Both the position numbers and the translations under genes were made by a program. Below are positions 15,546-26,021 of a stretch of DNA of 59,901 bases, piece after piece; within the stretch, counting starts at the first letter, position 1, and every line of letters begins with the position of its first letter. The notes under the pieces were generated by a model, which saw only the letters and a program-made list of their open reading frames with translations, was not told the DNA's origin and did not search any database. The stretch is from HGM04593 sp045630965 (GTDB lineage: Bacteria; Bacteroidota; Bacteroidia; Bacteroidales; Bacteroidaceae): NCBI GenBank assembly GCA_045630965.1, contig JAZQTU010000019.1, positions 1-59,901 of the forward strand, given 5' to 3'.

Positions 15546-16436
15546 ATGAAAAGATTTATTGCAATCATAACCGTAGCTCTTTTCACATCAAGCGTTACAT
15601 TTGCGCAGAATGTGGAAATCAACCAAAAGAGCTACTTGCCCAAGAAAGGTGACTGGGCACTTGGAGTAGATTTGAAACCCATACTGGAATATGTTGGAAG
15701 CATTTTCAATGACAATGCCGACGTTACAGTAGATTATCTTGGAGGTGAGCCTGTTTCAAATAGTTTGGACGGTTGGAGCAAGAGCGTTACTCCAAAAGCA
15801 TCAATCATGGGTAAATACATGCTTGATGACAATTGGGCTTTACGCGCTAATGTCGGTTTGCTGTTCGGTAGCAATTCAACAAGATCTTATGTTCAGGACG
15901 ACAAAAGTGCCGTACTTGAGCCACTTGACAAGACAAAATTGATTGACAGCCAAAAAAGCAGAAAGAACGGTATGAGTATAATGTTCGGTACAGAATACCG
16001 TAAAGGAACAAAGCGTATACAAGGCGTATTCGGTGCTGGTGCTTTGATTGGTTTCCAAAGTGTAGCAACCATCTACAACTATGCAAACAAGATTACAAGT
16101 ATCAACCAACACCCAAGCACAAGTTTGCAGGCTCCACCGTCTGTTGCCAGCGGTTATAGAGTAACAAAGCAAAAAGGCTCATCAGACGTTTTCTATGGCA
16201 TAACAGGAAGCGCTGGCATTGAATGGTTTGTTGCTCCAAAGGTAGCTTTGGGCGCTGAGGTAAACCTGAGCATGTACGGTATTTCCGGCGGTCAGCAATA
16301 CACAGAATCGGAGGGTTGGAACAGTGTAAAACAAGAGGTTGACACACGCTACGACTTGAGTTCTCCAGGTAATACAGTATTCCGCTTTGGAACAGACAAT
16401 ATTGGTGGTTCTTTGTATATGTCATTCTACTTCTAA
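15546..16436 (+). CDS. Outer-membrane beta-barrel protein
   Basis: A 296-residue protein with signal peptide MKRFIAIITVALFTSSVTFA and a barrel-like body (WALGVDLKPILEY, WALRANVGLLFGSN, VFGAGALIGFQSVA, VALGAEVNLSMYGISGG). It ends in GGSLYMSFYF, a terminal-aromatic barrel signature. No ligand-binding motif is recognised. It is co-transcribed with the preceding lipoprotein and ends at a strong terminator. Confidence 0.82.
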   Translation: MKRFIAIITVALFTSSVTFAQNVEINQKSYLPKKGDWALGVDLKPILEYVGSIFNDNADVTVDYLGGEPVSNSLDGWSKSVTPKASIMGKYMLDDNWALRANVGLLFGSNSTRSYVQDDKSAVLEPLDKTKLIDSQKSRKNGMSIMFGTEYRKGTKRIQGVFGAGALIGFQSVATIYNYANKITSINQHPSTSLQAPPSVASGYRVTKQKGSSDVFYGITGSAGIEWFVAPKVALGAEVNLSMYGISGGQQYTESEGWNSVKQEVDTRYDLSSPGNTVFRFGTDNIGGSLYMSFYF

Positions 16437-16476
16437 AGGCATATCAAACGAACAAAAACTGGTTTTAGAATAAAAA

Positions 16477-16516
16477 GTAATGCCGGTATCGTGCGCGATA
16501 CCGGCATTACCTTTTG
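16477..16516 (+). terminator. Terminator after the beta-barrel gene
   Basis: A perfect 15-base stem GTAATGCCGGTATCG/CGATACCGGCATTAC (16477-16491 with 16496-16510), four-base loop, then CTTTTG. Confidence 0.9.
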
Positions 16517-16683
16517 TAACAAAAAATCAACTTTATATGATATATTGCGAACTTTCATGACTATTAATGAGAAATTTAACAATAATCAAACATGCTATTT
16601 TACTGCATTTTTTAATGTAATAACAAAAAAAAACATTAATTTAGCACAATTAATAGAAGTGAATTCCTAAAACCGATATAACA

Positions 16684-19600
16684 ATGAGAGCTAAATTGGC
16701 TATAACCAGCATTTTAAGCTTAATTTTATGCTTTATCTGCACAACTGGCGCCATGGCACAGAACAGTAATTTTGTCACTGGTACTGTTGTAGATGAAAAT
16801 GGAGAATCCCTGCCCGGAGCTACAGTTGTCATAATGAAAGGCAAAGACCTTGTAAGAGGTACAAGCACCGGAATTGAGGGTGAGTTCAGCATAATCGCCA
16901 ACATTGAGAAGGGTGAGACAGAACTGAAGGTGAGCTATGTTGGTTCAAAAGACAAAGTAGTAAAATTGTCAAAGAAAGATATTGGCAATTTGTTGAAAAT
17001 CCAAATGATGCCAGACGATGCGATGCTTGCAGAAGTAACCATCGTCGAGGACGGATATGCGCGATTGCCACGTAAGGATATGGTCGGTGCATTCACTACT
17101 GTGAAAGCCGAAGATATCATGATGCCGGCATACCAAAGCATTGACCAGATGCTTCAAGGTAAGATTGCAGGTATGACCGTTGTAAACTCATCGGCACGTG
17201 TAGGAGCTACACCAAAGATTACTATCCGCGGTACATCAACCATTCTTGGAAACTCAAGTCCTCTGTGGGTTGTCGACGGTGTAATCCAGGAGGATGCGTT
17301 GCACATTGACATGAGTTCGTCCATCACCGGAGACATGAAGGAACTTATCGGTAATCAGGTTTCATGGCTCAATCCTCAGGATATCGACAACATCACAGTC
17401 CTCAAGGATGCATCCGCAACTGCCATCTATGGTTCAAAGGCATCAAACGGTGTTATCGTCATCACAACAAAGAAAGGAACACCTGGACGAATAAGCGTTA
17501 ATTATAACACAAACGTGTCAGTGAGAGAGCGCCCGTCATACGGCATATACGATCTTATGAACTCCAAGGAACGTATACAGTTCAGCAAAGAGGCATACGA
17601 AGCCGGTGTACGTTACCAGGACACTCCACTCCCACAGATTTACACATACGAGGGCTTGATGGCCATGTTCAACAAACGTATGATTACAGAAGAGGAGTTC
17701 TCAACCTACCTCCAGCGCCTCGAAATGGAGAACACCGACTGGTTTGAGCTGCTGACACGCAATTCTGTAAGCCAAAGCCATAACCTCAGTGTTTCGGGCG
17801 GTACCGAAAAATACACATATAATGCATCAGTTGGTTACCAGAGCAACAAGGGTATGGAGATTGGCAACGAGAATGACCAGTTGACCACACGTTTGAGCAT
17901 AAACAGCAACATCAGCGACAAACTGACTGTAAATGTACAGTTGAACGGTAGTGTAAGAAATTCATACGGTTATGCGGGTGTCAACCCTTACACATACGCG
18001 ATGAACACCAACAGGGCTATTCCTGCATTTGAAAAGAACGGTGAGCGTACATTCTATTCAAAATACTACCAATACCAATACAACACCGAGCTAGGCGGAC
18101 ACAACCAATATTCATACAACGTTTTCAACGAGTTGGAAAACACATACTCAACAAATGTTGGAAGCATGTTCAACGCATCAGCCAACGTGACATACAAGAT
18201 CTTGAGCTGGTTGTCTTATAACGCAGGCGCAAGCTTCGCCTTGAGTGGCAATGACAGTGAAAGTTTCCAAGGTGAGAAATCATCATCGGTTGAGCAGTTA
18301 TACCGCGGATATGCATACGGTACAGAAGAGGCCGGTTCTGCAAAATACAATGCAGCTATGTTGCCATACGGTGGTGTCTTGAAGCAGGCCAATTCACAGA
18401 GCCTTTCATACAGTACATCGCACCGCTTGCAAGTATCAAAGGAGTTCAATGAAAACCACCGTTTGAACACCATGCTTGGTATGGAGGTACGTTCAAGCAG
18501 AGGAGAGAGCGCCAGCAATACCGTTTGGGGATACGTTCCTGAACGCGGAGAGATTCTGGTTTCACCGACATTGCCCCACAAATTCCAGCCGATAGGCCAG
18601 GATGTAAACTTGGGATTGGGTGTTCTTCAGGGACTTTATAATGGTGCCTGGAACAAGACTTCAACAGTTACCAACTACCTGTCATTCTACGCGACTGTAG
18701 CTTATTCATTGATGAACCGATATGTCATCAACATGAACGTACGTTCAGACGCTTCAAACCGTTTCGGTCAGGATGTAAACAAGCAGTTTGACCCGACATG
18801 GTCATTCGGTGCTTCATGGAAGATTGCTCAGGAGCCATTGGTAATGGAGTATATCCCTTGGCTTGAACAGTTCAACGTGCGTGCCACATACGGTATTCAG
18901 GGTAACGTAGTTAACTCTATAAGTCCCGATATGATTGTAACATATCAGGGTATCCTACAGAGTTACAACGAGTATTACCTGACAATTTCAAGCCTGCCTA
19001 ACAAACAACTAAAGTGGGAACGTACCAAGAGTCTTAACCTAGGTGCAGATATTTCATTGTTTGGAATTGGCATGAATCTGGAATATTACAGACGCCGCAG
19101 TAATGCAATCATACGTCAGGACATTGCAGAAGAGTATGGTATGAGTTCAATGCCACTGAATGGAGGTTTGATTACCAACGAGGGACTTGAGTTCAGTGCC
19201 AACTACACTCCAATCAGAGGCAAGAACTTTGCATGGACTATCGGACTTAATGCCAGCAAGAACAGAAACCGTTCGGAAACCGATGACCGCACAGCTAAAG
19301 CCGATGAGCTGACACATTATGACTTCCTGAACGGAAGCAGCGACAGACCTTTGAAGAAAGGCTATCCATTGTCATCATTCTGGTCATACCAGTTCACCGG
19401 CTTGAACCCATTGAACGGTTACCCGACATTTGCACACACAACATATGATGACGTTGATGGCGACGGCAGCGTTGACCCGACAACATTCCTTATATATTCG
19501 GGACAGAGCGAGCCGGACTTCACAGGAGGTTTCAACACACGTATCCGTTGGAAAGGCTTCAACTTCGGAATTGACTTCGCAGCAATCCTTGGTGCGAACA

Positions 19601-20040
19601 AGCGCTTACCGAACCCTTATTCTACATTTACCAACGGCCAGATGCCCGACATATTCAGTAACTTGTCAAAGGAACTGAATAACCGTTGGAAGCAGCCGGG
19701 TGATGAGAAATACACAAACATTCCGGCACTTTATACATCAATTGTTGACTATTACAATTTGAACTTGCCCAATGGTTTGTATGACAACATCTATTCAATG
19801 TGGGCACAATCGGACGTGAGAGTAGCCGATGCGTCTTTCTTGCGTTGTACACAGATTTCTTTATCATACAGTTTTCCACGCAAGATGTGTCAGAAGATCA
19901 GATTGTCACACATTACATTGAGCGCAAACGTAAACAACCTGTTTGTTATCGCAAGCAAGGAATGGAGAGGATATGACCCAGAATTGGGCTACAGCATACA
20001 GCCAAGAGTTTATTCATTAGGTTTGAGTGTAGGACTATAA
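16684..20040 (+). CDS. SusC/RagA-type TonB-dependent outer-membrane transporter
   Basis: Large outer-membrane importer that works with the SusD protein encoded 12 bases downstream. It has 1118 residues: signal peptide (through GAMAQ), a carboxypeptidase-regulatory-like domain (VTGTVVDENGESLPGATVVI, about 31-110), and a TonB plug domain. The plug shows IDQMLQGKIAGMTVV, VGATPKITIRGTSTIL and ATAIYGSKASNGVIVITTKKG. The long barrel ends RVYSLGLSVGL. No ECF sigma/anti-sigma pair or hybrid sensor is adjacent, so the control is not apparent. The imported substrate is not indicated: no glycosidase accompanies it, and thioredoxin-like and large secreted proteins follow instead. Confidence 0.95.
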   Translation: MRAKLAITSILSLILCFICTTGAMAQNSNFVTGTVVDENGESLPGATVVIMKGKDLVRGTSTGIEGEFSIIANIEKGETELKVSYVGSKDKVVKLSKKDIGNLLKIQMMPDDAMLAEVTIVEDGYARLPRKDMVGAFTTVKAEDIMMPAYQSIDQMLQGKIAGMTVVNSSARVGATPKITIRGTSTILGNSSPLWVVDGVIQEDALHIDMSSSITGDMKELIGNQVSWLNPQDIDNITVLKDASATAIYGSKASNGVIVITTKKGTPGRISVNYNTNVSVRERPSYGIYDLMNSKERIQFSKEAYEAGVRYQDTPLPQIYTYEGLMAMFNKRMITEEEFSTYLQRLEMENTDWFELLTRNSVSQSHNLSVSGGTEKYTYNASVGYQSNKGMEIGNENDQLTTRLSINSNISDKLTVNVQLNGSVRNSYGYAGVNPYTYAMNTNRAIPAFEKNGERTFYSKYYQYQYNTELGGHNQYSYNVFNELENTYSTNVGSMFNASANVTYKILSWLSYNAGASFALSGNDSESFQGEKSSSVEQLYRGYAYGTEEAGSAKYNAAMLPYGGVLKQANSQSLSYSTSHRLQVSKEFNENHRLNTMLGMEVRSSRGESASNTVWGYVPERGEILVSPTLPHKFQPIGQDVNLGLGVLQGLYNGAWNKTSTVTNYLSFYATVAYSLMNRYVINMNVRSDASNRFGQDVNKQFDPTWSFGASWKIAQEPLVMEYIPWLEQFNVRATYGIQGNVVNSISPDMIVTYQGILQSYNEYYLTISSLPNKQLKWERTKSLNLGADISLFGIGMNLEYYRRRSNAIIRQDIAEEYGMSSMPLNGGLITNEGLEFSANYTPIRGKNFAWTIGLNASKNRNRSETDDRTAKADELTHYDFLNGSSDRPLKKGYPLSSFWSYQFTGLNPLNGYPTFAHTTYDDVDGDGSVDPTTFLIYSGQSEPDFTGGFNTRIRWKGFNFGIDFAAILGANKRLPNPYSTFTNGQMPDIFSNLSKELNNRWKQPGDEKYTNIPALYTSIVDYYNLNLPNGLYDNIYSMWAQSDVRVADASFLRCTQISLSYSFPRKMCQKIRLSHITLSANVNNLFVIASKEWRGYDPELGYSIQPRVYSLGLSVGL

Positions 20041-20052
20041 GAAGAGACGACT

Positions 20053-21639
20053 ATGAGACATATAAAGAATATTATTGCAATAACACTGTTCGCACTTGTA
20101 TTCACAGGATGTGAGGATTTCCTTGAACCGAACTCAAAGAGCGAATTTGTACCAAAAGATGCAAATTCCCTTAACGAGTTGCTATTGGGTGAAGCATACC
20201 AGCGCAACGACATGAGTGGATTCAACATTTTCCTTGGATTGCTTGATGATGACGTCGAAGCAGCTCCTTATCAGATACCCAATGACGGATTTGACGAGAA
20301 CAAATATATCGCCTGCTTTGGTTGGAAACCCAACATGTTCCAAATGATGGAAAAAGCCAATTCAGGACATACAAATATGTATGAGAAGTATTACGAACTT
20401 ATACTTGGTGCAAATGCAGTACTTGACTACTTGCCGGGTGTTACAGATACCGATGAGATGATAAACTATGTCAAGGCGCAGGCGTATGCCTTGAGAGGTT
20501 TCTACTATTTCAACCTTGTAAACATATTCGGACAGCCATATAACAGCAACCCCGACTCATTAGGCAACGCTTTGGGAGTGCCTTTGAAACTGCATAGTGG
20601 TATAGAGGCAAACGAAGATGCTTTGACAAGAAAGACCGTAGCTGAAGTTTATACACAGATTTTAAGTGACTTGCACACAGCTGACAGCGTATACAAAACA
20701 TTGCCCGAAAATTTGCAGTTTGCAAAGAAACACCGTACAAGCCAGCCTATGGTGGAGTTGATGCTATCACGTACATACCTTTATATGGGTAACTGGTCAG
20801 AAGCATCAAAGTATGCTGAATATGTCATGAAAAACCCGAAGCTGGAACTTGTTGACCTTAACATTATCCCGAACTTTGACGATAACGGTAACCGTATCCG
20901 TGAATATATGTTCTATCCGAGCGCCGATTCTCAGGAGACTATTTGGTTGTACGGTAACGTCGAGGACATGTTTACATGGACCTGTTATGGAACCAACTCA
21001 CAGAACCCACAGAACGGCAACAAAAAGATGCACGCCTACTTCAAAGCATCACAAGACCTCATAGACAGTTTTGAGGAGGGTGACATGCGAAAATTCCAAT
21101 ATATAATAGAAGCACCTTTGGAGAGTGGTGAATATATGCCAATGGCATACGGCAAGATAAATGTCGGAACACAATACTACCTTCCAAAGAATGCTGAAGG
21201 AATTTTCGGACGTTGCCTGCGTTTATCCGAGGCGTACCTCAACTATGCCGAAGCACAAGCGAACCTTGGTGGAGAAGGTATAAATAATGCAATTGAAGCC
21301 CTTATTGAATTACGCGAAAAACGTATAAACCCAGATGAAGGAGATATTGAAGGATTTGCTACAACAGACCAGGTAGAACTTATTGAATTCATTAAGGCAG
21401 AGAGAAGACGCGAACTCTGTTTTGAGGGACACAGATGGTTCGATTTGCGCCGTTGGGGAATGCCTGAGATAAAGCATGTATGGTATAATAAAACTGGCAG
21501 TGTAGAATTTACACTGAAGGAGAAGGATCTTATGTACACAGTCCCCATTCCTGATGAAGCCATTGAAGAGAACCCGAAATTGGTGCAGAACGAACTGCCG
21601 AAAACCAATGAGGAAACCACAACAAAGAATAACGAATAA
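20053..21639 (+). CDS. SusD/RagB-type nutrient-binding lipoprotein
   Basis: Surface-exposed lipoprotein that forms the lid of the SusC transporter. Lipobox Cys20 lies in VFTGCEDF. The 528 residues carry the SusD pattern: TPR-like helices with YELILGANAVLDYL, AQAYALRGFYYFNLVNIFGQPY and ARTYLYMGN-like segments. The C-terminal signature includes LRLSEAYLNYAEAQ, RRRELCFEGHRWFDLRRWG and YTVPIPDEAIEENP. The last 20 residues are polar and Thr/Asn-rich. It is the second gene of the SusC operon. Confidence 0.95.
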   Translation: MRHIKNIIAITLFALVFTGCEDFLEPNSKSEFVPKDANSLNELLLGEAYQRNDMSGFNIFLGLLDDDVEAAPYQIPNDGFDENKYIACFGWKPNMFQMMEKANSGHTNMYEKYYELILGANAVLDYLPGVTDTDEMINYVKAQAYALRGFYYFNLVNIFGQPYNSNPDSLGNALGVPLKLHSGIEANEDALTRKTVAEVYTQILSDLHTADSVYKTLPENLQFAKKHRTSQPMVELMLSRTYLYMGNWSEASKYAEYVMKNPKLELVDLNIIPNFDDNGNRIREYMFYPSADSQETIWLYGNVEDMFTWTCYGTNSQNPQNGNKKMHAYFKASQDLIDSFEEGDMRKFQYIIEAPLESGEYMPMAYGKINVGTQYYLPKNAEGIFGRCLRLSEAYLNYAEAQANLGGEGINNAIEALIELREKRINPDEGDIEGFATTDQVELIEFIKAERRRELCFEGHRWFDLRRWGMPEIKHVWYNKTGSVEFTLKEKDLMYTVPIPDEAIEENPKLVQNELPKTNEETTTKNNE

Positions 21640-21653
21640 ATAACAGATTGAAG

Positions 21654-22793
21654 ATGAAAGCGTATATAAAAGTTACATTATTTATATTGGCAACATTGGT
21701 ATCTTTTGTTGCTTGCCGTGACAATGATGACGATATTACGCCATCGGGTAACTATTCACCGATACGCGGCGGCTTTCCACAAGATACAACCGCATACGAC
21801 ACCATCATCTATAATATCAAAAATGAATATGGTGTATACCTGCTATACAAGGATGTTACCGAAGAGGACATGAACCGTACATGGATTTCTGCCGGTACAG
21901 GTGACATTTATGTAGCCGGAGACAGTGCCCTGCGCGAATTAGGTTCATGGGATTTGCCGAAAGAACACCTACCCTACTATGTGGATTTCTTCAATGACTA
22001 TATTTTCCCAAATATAAGCAAGGAGTTTGCGAATTCGACCTTTCCTATCAAGATTTACATGATAGACAAACTCCGCACCGAGCCACGTGACTACGGTGAA
22101 GAGAACAAGAATGAGGAAAATTCCGGTACAGACGCTGACCCTAACAAGATTATCAAATTGGGCGAGTTTGACAACTGGGCAATAAGTTTCCCTGACAGCA
22201 TCATAAAGGCTCTGTCAACAAATGATAAGGCAAAGGCAGAATATTCACTCAAGCAGATGCGTTGTGTATTTATGGTCAATGTTATCAAGAACTCAATATT
22301 GAAAGGAGACCTTTCTGCACCCAATGGATTCTGGGCTGACTATAGTATGGTAAAAGATAGTGAATGTATAAACAGTAAACACGATGGCTGCGACAAAGTC
22401 TATGTCCCGACGGATACTTTATTGAGCGATGATGAAGCCAGAAAAATCAAAGAAGGAGAAAACGGTCTATACACTCTTGGATTTGTAGATGTATTGGAAG
22501 AAAAATTCGGTACAGGAAGAAGCAGTAAGATTATAAAACCAATTACTGCTCCAGAAGAAAAAGGATGGTTGCATCCTGATTATTGGACGACAAAGATAAA
22601 TCCCACATGTGACCTTTTTGAAGCATATATCATGAACGCAATGTGGTTTACTCCCGAAGAGTTCCATGAAAGATACAACACCGGTCAAAACACTAAAATC
22701 AAAGAAAAATATGATTTGGTTGTTGAACACATCAAGAAATTCGGTGTTGACCTAGTAGGCATTGCAAACGGTAAAAAAGAGACTACTGAATGA
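21654..22793 (+). CDS. SusD-adjacent lipoprotein, possibly metallopeptidase-like
   Basis: A 379-residue lipoprotein (lipobox in LVSFVACRDN). It occupies the place behind susD where many Bacteroidetes loci carry a putative zinc-binding metallopeptidase lipoprotein. The segments YYVDFFNDYIFPN, PIKIYMIDKL and WFTPEEFHERYNTG would suit that family. The catalytic HExxH is not present anywhere in the protein; at the expected place there is MRCVFMVNVIKNSIL. If it belongs to the family, it is therefore a non-catalytic, perhaps binding, member. A TTG at 21648 is in frame, but the ATG at 21654 is preferred. Its end overlaps the next start by four bases. Confidence 0.68.
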   Translation: MKAYIKVTLFILATLVSFVACRDNDDDITPSGNYSPIRGGFPQDTTAYDTIIYNIKNEYGVYLLYKDVTEEDMNRTWISAGTGDIYVAGDSALRELGSWDLPKEHLPYYVDFFNDYIFPNISKEFANSTFPIKIYMIDKLRTEPRDYGEENKNEENSGTDADPNKIIKLGEFDNWAISFPDSIIKALSTNDKAKAEYSLKQMRCVFMVNVIKNSILKGDLSAPNGFWADYSMVKDSECINSKHDGCDKVYVPTDTLLSDDEARKIKEGENGLYTLGFVDVLEEKFGTGRSSKIIKPITAPEEKGWLHPDYWTTKINPTCDLFEAYIMNAMWFTPEEFHERYNTGQNTKIKEKYDLVVEHIKKFGVDLVGIANGKKETTE

Positions 22794-23881
22794 TTAAATT
22801 AAAAACATTATACACTATTTTCCTTTTGGCATCAATGACAATGTCATGCAATGCCAATGTTCAACCGGACTCTTTATGGAACAAGGAGTTCGGTTGCGCG
22901 CAGGATATAACAGAAACTTACTTGACCGCAAAAAAGGGTATAAAGAAGAGCGACAAGGAACAACAGACCATCAATATCTGCAACTATATATGGCAGTGTG
23001 GTGAATACATGTTCAAATGTCGTGGAAAGAACGAGGATATATGCAAACTGCCAAAATATGTTCAGGAACTTGACCTTGACAACGAGTTCGTTTCAGCATA
23101 CATGGCAAAGCATGATATTTCGCGCTTTACAGACCACTATTTTACCTTGCTTGCAATGAAACAAGGCAGCTGTTTCGAAGATGCACGTGACGGCATAACT
23201 ATGACAGTTTTCTACCCCTTGCGCAGCATGAACAGCAACGACTACAATAAATTGGCAAAAATATTCTCATGCAAGAACGATGCTGTGCACCAGGTATATT
23301 TGAAAAGGCTGGTACATCCTCTGACAAACAGCGGATGCAACAAGGAATTGCTTGCCATACGTTCACTCATTGAGCAGAATGTTATAGAATGTGAGTTGAA
23401 GGATAAGATACTTTCACTTTATGATATCTATTCAGCCATTATGCCGGGGCAAGCTGCACCTGATGTAACATTCAAGGATGCCGAAGGAAACAGATACACA
23501 ATCTCACAGTTCAAGGGCAAAATCCTTGTTATGGACATCTGGGCAACATGGTGCGGCAGTTGCCTGAAGAACATGCCCAAATTCATGGAATTGAAAAAGG
23601 AATTTGCAGACAATGAGAATGTCATGTTTGTAACCGTATCAACCGACAGCGATGACATCAAAGATAAGTGGCTTGCTGCAATCAAGAAGCACAAAATGGA
23701 GAAGATGCTCAACCTGACACCCGACAGAAGCGCAGCAGAACAGTTCGAAGAGAAATACATTGCAAACAGTGTTCCACGATATATCGTCATAGACCAGCAT
23801 GGATATATTGTTTCGGCATTCGCACCAAAGCCCGATGAAGGAATGAAGGATATGATTGAGAAGGTATTGGAGTGCAAATAA
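22790..23881 (+). CDS. TlpA-like thioredoxin-family lipoprotein
   Basis: Predicted envelope thiol-disulfide oxidoreductase. A lipoprotein signal (MTMSCNAN) is followed by about 190 residues of Cys-rich helical sequence of unknown function and a C-terminal AhpC/TSA-Redoxin domain. That domain has IMPGQAAPDVTFKDAEGN, the active site WATWCGSCLKNMP (Cys255 and Cys258) and the cis-proline segment SVPRYIVIDQHG. The ATGA overlap with the preceding gene places it in the SusC operon. It may reduce or protect cysteines in a partner of that locus. Confidence 0.9.
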   Translation: MIKLKTLYTIFLLASMTMSCNANVQPDSLWNKEFGCAQDITETYLTAKKGIKKSDKEQQTINICNYIWQCGEYMFKCRGKNEDICKLPKYVQELDLDNEFVSAYMAKHDISRFTDHYFTLLAMKQGSCFEDARDGITMTVFYPLRSMNSNDYNKLAKIFSCKNDAVHQVYLKRLVHPLTNSGCNKELLAIRSLIEQNVIECELKDKILSLYDIYSAIMPGQAAPDVTFKDAEGNRYTISQFKGKILVMDIWATWCGSCLKNMPKFMELKKEFADNENVMFVTVSTDSDDIKDKWLAAIKKHKMEKMLNLTPDRSAAEQFEEKYIANSVPRYIVIDQHGYIVSAFAPKPDEGMKDMIEKVLECK

Positions 23882-23920
23882 TTTAATTAAAAAGAAACAA
23901 AATAATAAAACTATAATTAT

Positions 23921-26008
23921 ATGAAAAGATTTTTACTCACTTTAATCGGTATCATAGCCATTGCAACCGGCATGAATGCCGAAACCTACAAACACCAGTT
24001 CAGCAAAGGTGAACTGTCAAAAGATGGAGGCAGCGTAGTCTTAAAGGATGACAATTCCAAACTCGAAAATATTCAATGGACAGCCAGCAGCGCAACATCA
24101 ATAGGTTGGAATGCAAACGGTAAAGGCATCCAATTAGGTAGCAGCAGCGTTGCATGCCCCAATTTCTCAATCACAACATCTGTTTTCTCTGAATTCACAA
24201 TTAAAAGTGTCACAGTCAACAGCTGTATTGGTTCAGGTGGTGATGCGAAGTGTGCAGTAAAAGTTGGCGATACGACATCAGACAACTATACCCTGACACA
24301 AACCCCTACTGATTACAAATTTGAATGCAACACCAAGGGAGACATAACCATTAGTTGGGAATCGACAAAAAAAGCGATATTCATCAAAAGCATTGAAATT
24401 GTATATGAGATTCCCGCCGACATGTTGGACATCGAAGAGCCGGTATTCGTGACTAAAACTGACAGTATATATGCCGACAAAGTTAAGGTAACTGCAGAAA
24501 CAATAGATCAAGAGCTTGTATTGTATTATACCGTTGACGGTACAGACCCAAGCTACGAGGATTACAACAGCGACCCACGTGTAGGAACAACAAAGTGCAG
24601 TAAATATTGGGTATTGTATGAGGACCTGACCGACAGCGTCACTGTAAATACAATCAGAGCCATGGCTGTAAAAGTTGACGGTGAGCAAGTTTACAAGAGT
24701 GATATTGTTGAAGAAAAATATATTGTTTCTGCGACAAAGCCATATATTCCTGCAACAGCCATTACAGAAGGTAACAAATATGCATTCGTTGCAAACGACA
24801 GTATTGCCGATGCTCTTGTCCCCAGCATAGAAAAGGGTTACTTGCAAGGCAGAAAGACTGCAAAATCTGAGAAATTCATAGAAGCTGTAAATTACGACGC
24901 ATTTACATTCACAGCAAAAGATGGTGGATACACAATACAGGATGCTGCTGGACGCTACATGTATATCGACGGTAACGAATTTGCTTTTGCACTGGAAGCA
25001 CCTGCTACAGACGCTGTTTGGAGCGTTTCAATCAAAGATGGAAAGGCTGAGATAAAGAACGGCAACAACACCATCTATTATGTAAAGAACGAGGACAAGT
25101 TCGGTTGCTACGCTACAGCAGAGGCTGAAATGGAATTGCCGGAGCTTTACATGCTACGTGAATATCCACAAGCAACAATTACCCCAGGAAACGGCAGTGA
25201 GGTAAAAGGCTTGACAGAGATTATCATCGCTTGTGAGGAGGGAATTAGTGTATCAAACAACTTCAAGCTTATTGCTCGTGGTAACCAATATGAATACGGA
25301 AAGTATGAAATCAATGCAACATACAAGCACGAACAGATTGATGAAAAAACCTTGAAGTTTACAATTGATAAACCGCTTATTTCAAACAACAACATTGAAG
25401 TCAAAATCATTATAGAAGGTGATATATACCTTAACCCGGATGTTTTGAAATACCCTCTTCCAAAGAAAAATAAAAATGAAATTTGTTCTTACAAGCATTT
25501 AGGTATAGTTGAGACCGCAAAGATTACAAATGTAGAGCCAACCAATAACTCTACTGTAGAAGAACTTAAATATATCCTCTTTACCTTTGACAATTACGTA
25601 ACAGAGGTAAATAAAGAAAAGGGGGCAAAACTACACCTTGAGGGAAGCGAGGAACTTATTGAATTGGAATATACTACCTATAAATATGGTAGCAACAGTG
25701 AGCATGTTGACCAATTGCAAGGCGCACTCAAGACAGCAGAGCCTATAGTTGCAAATGGTACATATATTCTCGAAATCGAAGATGGCTACTTCAAGGATAG
25801 TAACGGAAATGAAGTTAAAGGCATGACTCTCAAATATATTGTAGAGAACGAAACAGCCATTGAGAATATCATTGCTGAAGGCGAAACAGAATGGGTTGTA
25901 TACAACGTTACCGGCGTAAAGGTTCTTGAAACAACAAATGCAAAAGAATTGGATACACTTTCAAAAGGTATCTACATCATCAACGGACAAAAGAGACTGA
26001 TAAAGTAA
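23921..26008 (+). CDS. Large secreted multidomain protein with sorting-like C terminus
   Basis: A 695-residue protein with signal peptide MKRFLLTLIGIIAIATGMNA. Residues about 25-165 look like a beta-sandwich ending EIVYEIPADML. Then comes a chitobiase/hexosaminidase C-terminal-like module (LVLYYTVDGTDPSYEDYNSD, about 205-235). A beta-rich section follows (YTIQDAAGRYMYIDG), then two Ig-like repeats, each opening with ITPGNGSEVKGLTEI or NVEPTNNSTVEELKY. The last ~55 residues (WVVYNVTGVKVLET, LSKGIYIINGQKRLIK) match the short C-terminal modules related to type IX secretion sorting domains. No catalytic motif is seen, so a surface binding or adhesive role is likely. It is the last gene of the SusC locus. 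Confidence 0.8.
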   Translation: MKRFLLTLIGIIAIATGMNAETYKHQFSKGELSKDGGSVVLKDDNSKLENIQWTASSATSIGWNANGKGIQLGSSSVACPNFSITTSVFSEFTIKSVTVNSCIGSGGDAKCAVKVGDTTSDNYTLTQTPTDYKFECNTKGDITISWESTKKAIFIKSIEIVYEIPADMLDIEEPVFVTKTDSIYADKVKVTAETIDQELVLYYTVDGTDPSYEDYNSDPRVGTTKCSKYWVLYEDLTDSVTVNTIRAMAVKVDGEQVYKSDIVEEKYIVSATKPYIPATAITEGNKYAFVANDSIADALVPSIEKGYLQGRKTAKSEKFIEAVNYDAFTFTAKDGGYTIQDAAGRYMYIDGNEFAFALEAPATDAVWSVSIKDGKAEIKNGNNTIYYVKNEDKFGCYATAEAEMELPELYMLREYPQATITPGNGSEVKGLTEIIIACEEGISVSNNFKLIARGNQYEYGKYEINATYKHEQIDEKTLKFTIDKPLISNNNIEVKIIIEGDIYLNPDVLKYPLPKKNKNEICSYKHLGIVETAKITNVEPTNNSTVEELKYILFTFDNYVTEVNKEKGAKLHLEGSEELIELEYTTYKYGSNSEHVDQLQGALKTAEPIVANGTYILEIEDGYFKDSNGNEVKGMTLKYIVENETAIENIIAEGETEWVVYNVTGVKVLETTNAKELDTLSKGIYIINGQKRLIK

Positions 26009-26021
26009 TTTAATAAAACAC

